In this document: positions 61,658 through 64,000 of the stretch, in pieces
Numbering within the stretch: the stretch's first letter is position 1
Layout of the letters: every line of letters begins with the position of its first letter
Source: Pontibacter sp. G13
GTDB lineage: Bacteria; Bacteroidota; Bacteroidia; J057
NCBI RefSeq assembly: GCF_031851795.1
Contig: NZ_CP134696.1
Coordinates: 558,001 to 622,000, forward strand
Reading direction: 5' to 3'
DNA: 64,000 nt
Program-made: the position numbers and the translations under genes
Notes under the pieces: generated by a model
What the model saw: the letters and a program-made list of their open reading frames with translations, nothing else
The model's database searches: none
What the model was told of the DNA's origin: nothing

Positions 61658-62941
61658 TCAAACGATTCTAAGCCAGTTGATCGAACAGGTACCAGATTGC
61701 TGGACCAGTCTGATCGTATGTTTGCCTTCAGTAAGGTCCAAGGATGTGGTGGCTGTACGCCAGATGAAATCCTGTTCGGTGCTGGGAAGAGGAATGGTCG
61801 TCTGCACATTTCCATCCACCCATATTTCCAATTCCGAATCAGCAAAACTCGCATACCGGATTTCCAGCGTAAAGTCTTTGCTTCGATCCATTTCCACCTG
61901 ATACTCCACCCATTGGTCAGTGAAGAAATTGTACAACTCCAACGACTCGTTGGGCGCCTCGGTCGTCACCCTCACTTGAGGCCCTCTAGACCACCCTTCG
62001 ATCCCCACAGCCTCTGAAACACTGATATCGCTGTAATGCTCTGCCTCGATGGTCTGTTGCTCGACATAGAAGGTTTCCTTGTCAAGCGTTGACATCTGAG
62101 TGTAGATCTTACCCAGTGCTGTGAGACTCACATTGGCGGAATTTTCCAGGAGGAACATGTAGGGGAAATTGTCCGCACTGCCATTTCCACGAGGAATAAA
62201 CCATGAATAGCGAAAGATCCGAGGATCGCTTTCCAGATAGTTGAGGACATCGGCCATAAAGCGCTCCTGACTTTCTGGAGTAACGGGGCCATCCCATGCA
62301 CAGAATTCAGTCAGCCAGATAGGCTTGCCGTACTTGTCAAATCGATCCAGAAAAGCCTTCAAAGAACCGGGGCTGGTCATATAGCAATGAACGGCAATCC
62401 CTTCAACGTCACTCAAGGGAACCAATTCAAAGAATTCATCCAGCCAAACGATGGGGTCTTCATAGCCTTCCAACGTCCCATAATTCATCGCCGGGGAAAT
62501 GATCTTGAGACCGTGTTCTTCCGCGGCAGCCTTCACATCGGGCCAACGCTCCGCCGCTACTTCCGGCGTGATATTGGCCTGATCGACCAGATTGGGTTCA
62601 TTGAATGCCAGCAGATATTCGCAGTCTGGATTCCGTGATATATATTCCGATAGTAGCTGCGTATTGATGCCATTCCAGGCCATGGGGCAAAAATCGATTT
62701 CATACCGATCCATGGCGGGCCCCAAGGCACTATTTTGGGAAGGTCTCCAATTGTAGGACCAAGAAATACCGGGCGCGAGCGCATCGATATCTTGCTCAAA
62801 TTGGAACCCAAATGCTACGCCCCGCTTCACGCTACGCTGTTGGACGACAGGTTCGCGGGGGACATAGTGGTCCTCATGCCCGTTGGAACACGAGGACCCT
62901 ATCAATACTGCTATTAGGAACAAGCTCTTGGGGATGCGCAT
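61658..62941 (-). CDS. GH128-like beta-1,3-glucanase with C-terminal CBM6
   Basis: This 427-residue lipoprotein candidate (signal ending IGSSC) has an Asl1-type glycoside hydrolase domain of family GH128 at about 40-270. FAFNEPN-like sequence AFNEPNLVDQ supplies the acid/base Glu, WLTEFCAWDGP the nucleophile Glu, and WSYNWRP the substrate-facing aromatics. Residues about 290-425 match CBM6, a beta-sandwich that binds beta-glucans, ending with CSINWLRIV. It lies 1 bp after the GH16 gene, so the two form an operon for beta-1,3-glucan breakdown at the cell surface. Confidence 0.88.
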   Translation of the reverse strand: MRIPKSLFLIAVLIGSSCSNGHEDHYVPREPVVQQRSVKRGVAFGFQFEQDIDALAPGISWSYNWRPSQNSALGPAMDRYEIDFCPMAWNGINTQLLSEYISRNPDCEYLLAFNEPNLVDQANITPEVAAERWPDVKAAAEEHGLKIISPAMNYGTLEGYEDPIVWLDEFFELVPLSDVEGIAVHCYMTSPGSLKAFLDRFDKYGKPIWLTEFCAWDGPVTPESQERFMADVLNYLESDPRIFRYSWFIPRGNGSADNFPYMFLLENSANVSLTALGKIYTQMSTLDKETFYVEQQTIEAEHYSDISVSEAVGIEGWSRGPQVRVTTEAPNESLELYNFFTDQWVEYQVEMDRSKDFTLEIRYASFADSELEIWVDGNVQTTIPLPSTEQDFIWRTATTSLDLTEGKHTIRLVQQSGTCSINWLRIV

Positions 62942-62942
62942 G

Positions 62943-63986
62943 CTATTGCAATTGGTAGACTCGGATGTAGTCTACTTCGTATCGCACAGGCACATCGAAC
63001 ATGCTGTCATCGACTCCCTGTACTCCGCCCCATGATCCACCGATCGCGAGGTTGAGGATAAAGAAGAAGGAGTCATTGAATGGCCAGTCTCCCGCATTGG
63101 CGAGCTGGGCAGTCTCAGCAAATGTCTTGGTCTTCACACCGTCCACGTAGATATGGATTCGGTCTAGACCCATGAATTCTTTTTCGACCCATTCCATGGT
63201 GATCACATGGAACTCATCTGCCACATCGTAGCCCATATCTTGGCTTCCGTGTTGGTTTTGTCCATTCATGCCGTTTTTGTTGGCAGAATGCAAGGCACAA
63301 TGAAAAAGCTGAGGCTCATATCCGACATGCTCCATGATGTCGATTTCACCTGCCTGAGGCCATGATCCATAGCCCAGCATCCAGAATGCCGGCCAAGTAC
63401 CGCGGCCCTTGGGCACTTTGAGTCGAGCTTCTACTCTCCCGTATCGGATGTCCTTCTTGTCCTTGGTGATGATTCTAGCAGAAGTGTACTGCTTGCCGAG
63501 GTAATCTTCCTTGTGGGCTTCGATGACGAGCTTGCCATCTTCCAGTCGGAGGTTCTCTGTGCGATCCGTGTAGTATTGCAGCTCGTTGTTTCCGCCGCCG
63601 CTGCCATTGACCTCATAGGTCCAATTGTCCAAATCCAGTGTAGTTCCGTCAAATTCTTCTGCCCAAACCAATTCGTAAGTTCTGCCTGGGACATGAACTA
63701 CACATTCGGCAGTTTGCTCGCCTAGCTTGGCCGTGATGGTCGCTGTTCCGCTGCCATTGGCTGTAACAGTTCCGAAGAAGACGGACGCCACATTTTCATC
63801 GCTGGAAGACCATTCGATGGATTCGCCAGTGGCAGGGGCTTGAGTGACCGTGATGGTGGTCTTTTCGCCAAATGGAAGATCGATGGCAGACTGGTCTAGT
63901 TCCAGTTGAATGTTGGTCCCATCATTCCCACAGGAGAGCAAGAGCAGCGGGAGGGAGATCAGGAGTATGTTAAGCACCTTATTCAT
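62943..63986 (-). CDS. GH16 laminarinase-type lipoprotein with Big_2-like domain
   Basis: This 347-residue endo-beta-1,3-glucanase of glycoside hydrolase family 16 has the catalytic signature GEIDIMEHVG (E-x-D-x-x-E) near residue 213 and WPAFWMLG before it, typical of laminarinases. A lipoprotein signal (LLLLSC) and one Big_2-like beta module (about 25-95, IDLPFGEKTTITVTQ...WSSSDENVASV) precede the catalytic domain. It would act outside the cell, hydrolysing laminarin into oligosaccharides. ATG 63986 is 14 bp from the window edge, so the promoter is not visible and earlier operon genes may exist. Confidence 0.93.
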   Translation of the reverse strand: MNKVLNILLISLPLLLLSCGNDGTNIQLELDQSAIDLPFGEKTTITVTQAPATGESIEWSSSDENVASVFFGTVTANGSGTATITAKLGEQTAECVVHVPGRTYELVWAEEFDGTTLDLDNWTYEVNGSGGGNNELQYYTDRTENLRLEDGKLVIEAHKEDYLGKQYTSARIITKDKKDIRYGRVEARLKVPKGRGTWPAFWMLGYGSWPQAGEIDIMEHVGYEPQLFHCALHSANKNGMNGQNQHGSQDMGYDVADEFHVITMEWVEKEFMGLDRIHIYVDGVKTKTFAETAQLANAGDWPFNDSFFFILNLAIGGSWGGVQGVDDSMFDVPVRYEVDYIRVYQLQ

Positions 63987-64000
63987 TTGTCAGTCGAGTT

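Overview
The window looks like chromosomal DNA of a Bacteroidota bacterium, possibly from the Saprospirales or Cytophagales. Support comes from a type III glutamine synthetase, several upstream regions with the Bacteroidota -7 element TAnnTTTG, secreted or lipoprotein glycan enzymes, and dispersed GC-rich intergenic repeats of a kind common in that phylum. The lineage below phylum is inference. Coding density is high, GC content looks close to 50 percent, and I see no tRNA, rRNA, transposase, phage gene or CRISPR array.

Layout from left to right. Positions 1-5192 (minus strand) hold an alpha-glucan block: a GH31 glycosidase cut by the window edge, a BadF-type sugar kinase, a GH57 amylase and a glycogen-synthase-like GT4. 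Positions 5555-10735 hold a DUF819 membrane protein with a PKD-like front domain, a secreted caspase-fold protease paired with a coiled-coil/barrel protein, and a small unknown. Positions 10739-25272 are mixed housekeeping and stress genes: an ahpCD pair, an FGE-type lipoprotein, oxidoreductases, threonine aldolase, a PspC/zinc-ribbon gene followed by an M48-like/zinc-ribbon gene, glutamine synthetase III, TrkA and a UPF0158 protein. A GIY-YIG pseudogene, free methionine-R-sulfoxide reductase and a COG2509 flavoprotein follow. Positions 28084-41434 form a surface polysaccharide locus: four nucleotide-sugar genes, then glycosyltransferases, an O-antigen-polymerase-like protein, acetyltransferases, an AsnB-type amidotransferase and galE. 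After a 1.2 kb repeat-filled gap come two small secreted proteins, an EEP-family protein, gamma-glutamyltransferase, a methyltransferase/flavoprotein/aminotransferase set, a seven-helix protein, a sterol-desaturase family enzyme and MscS. The right edge (61658-63986, minus strand) carries GH128-CBM6 and GH16 beta-1,3-glucanases, probably the start of a laminarin-type utilisation locus.

The standout is the tight five-gene operon at 53938-61567. It encodes an unknown helical protein, a MoxR-type AAA+ ATPase, an unknown alpha/beta protein, a 795-residue protein with a degenerate vWA domain plus a probable beta-propeller, and a 915-residue protein with an N-terminal domain, TPR-like repeats and a probable C-terminal propeller. 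This matches the computationally predicted MoxR-vWA-beta-propeller ternary systems, whose function I do not know to have been shown experimentally.

The non-coding DNA is also rich. There is a nested array of about 17 identical small hairpins (41640-42309), a 53-bp tandem repeat (17694-17900) with outlying copies, and a roughly 220-bp dispersed repeat present twice in opposite orientations (12264-12480, 14903-15132) with two more distant relatives.
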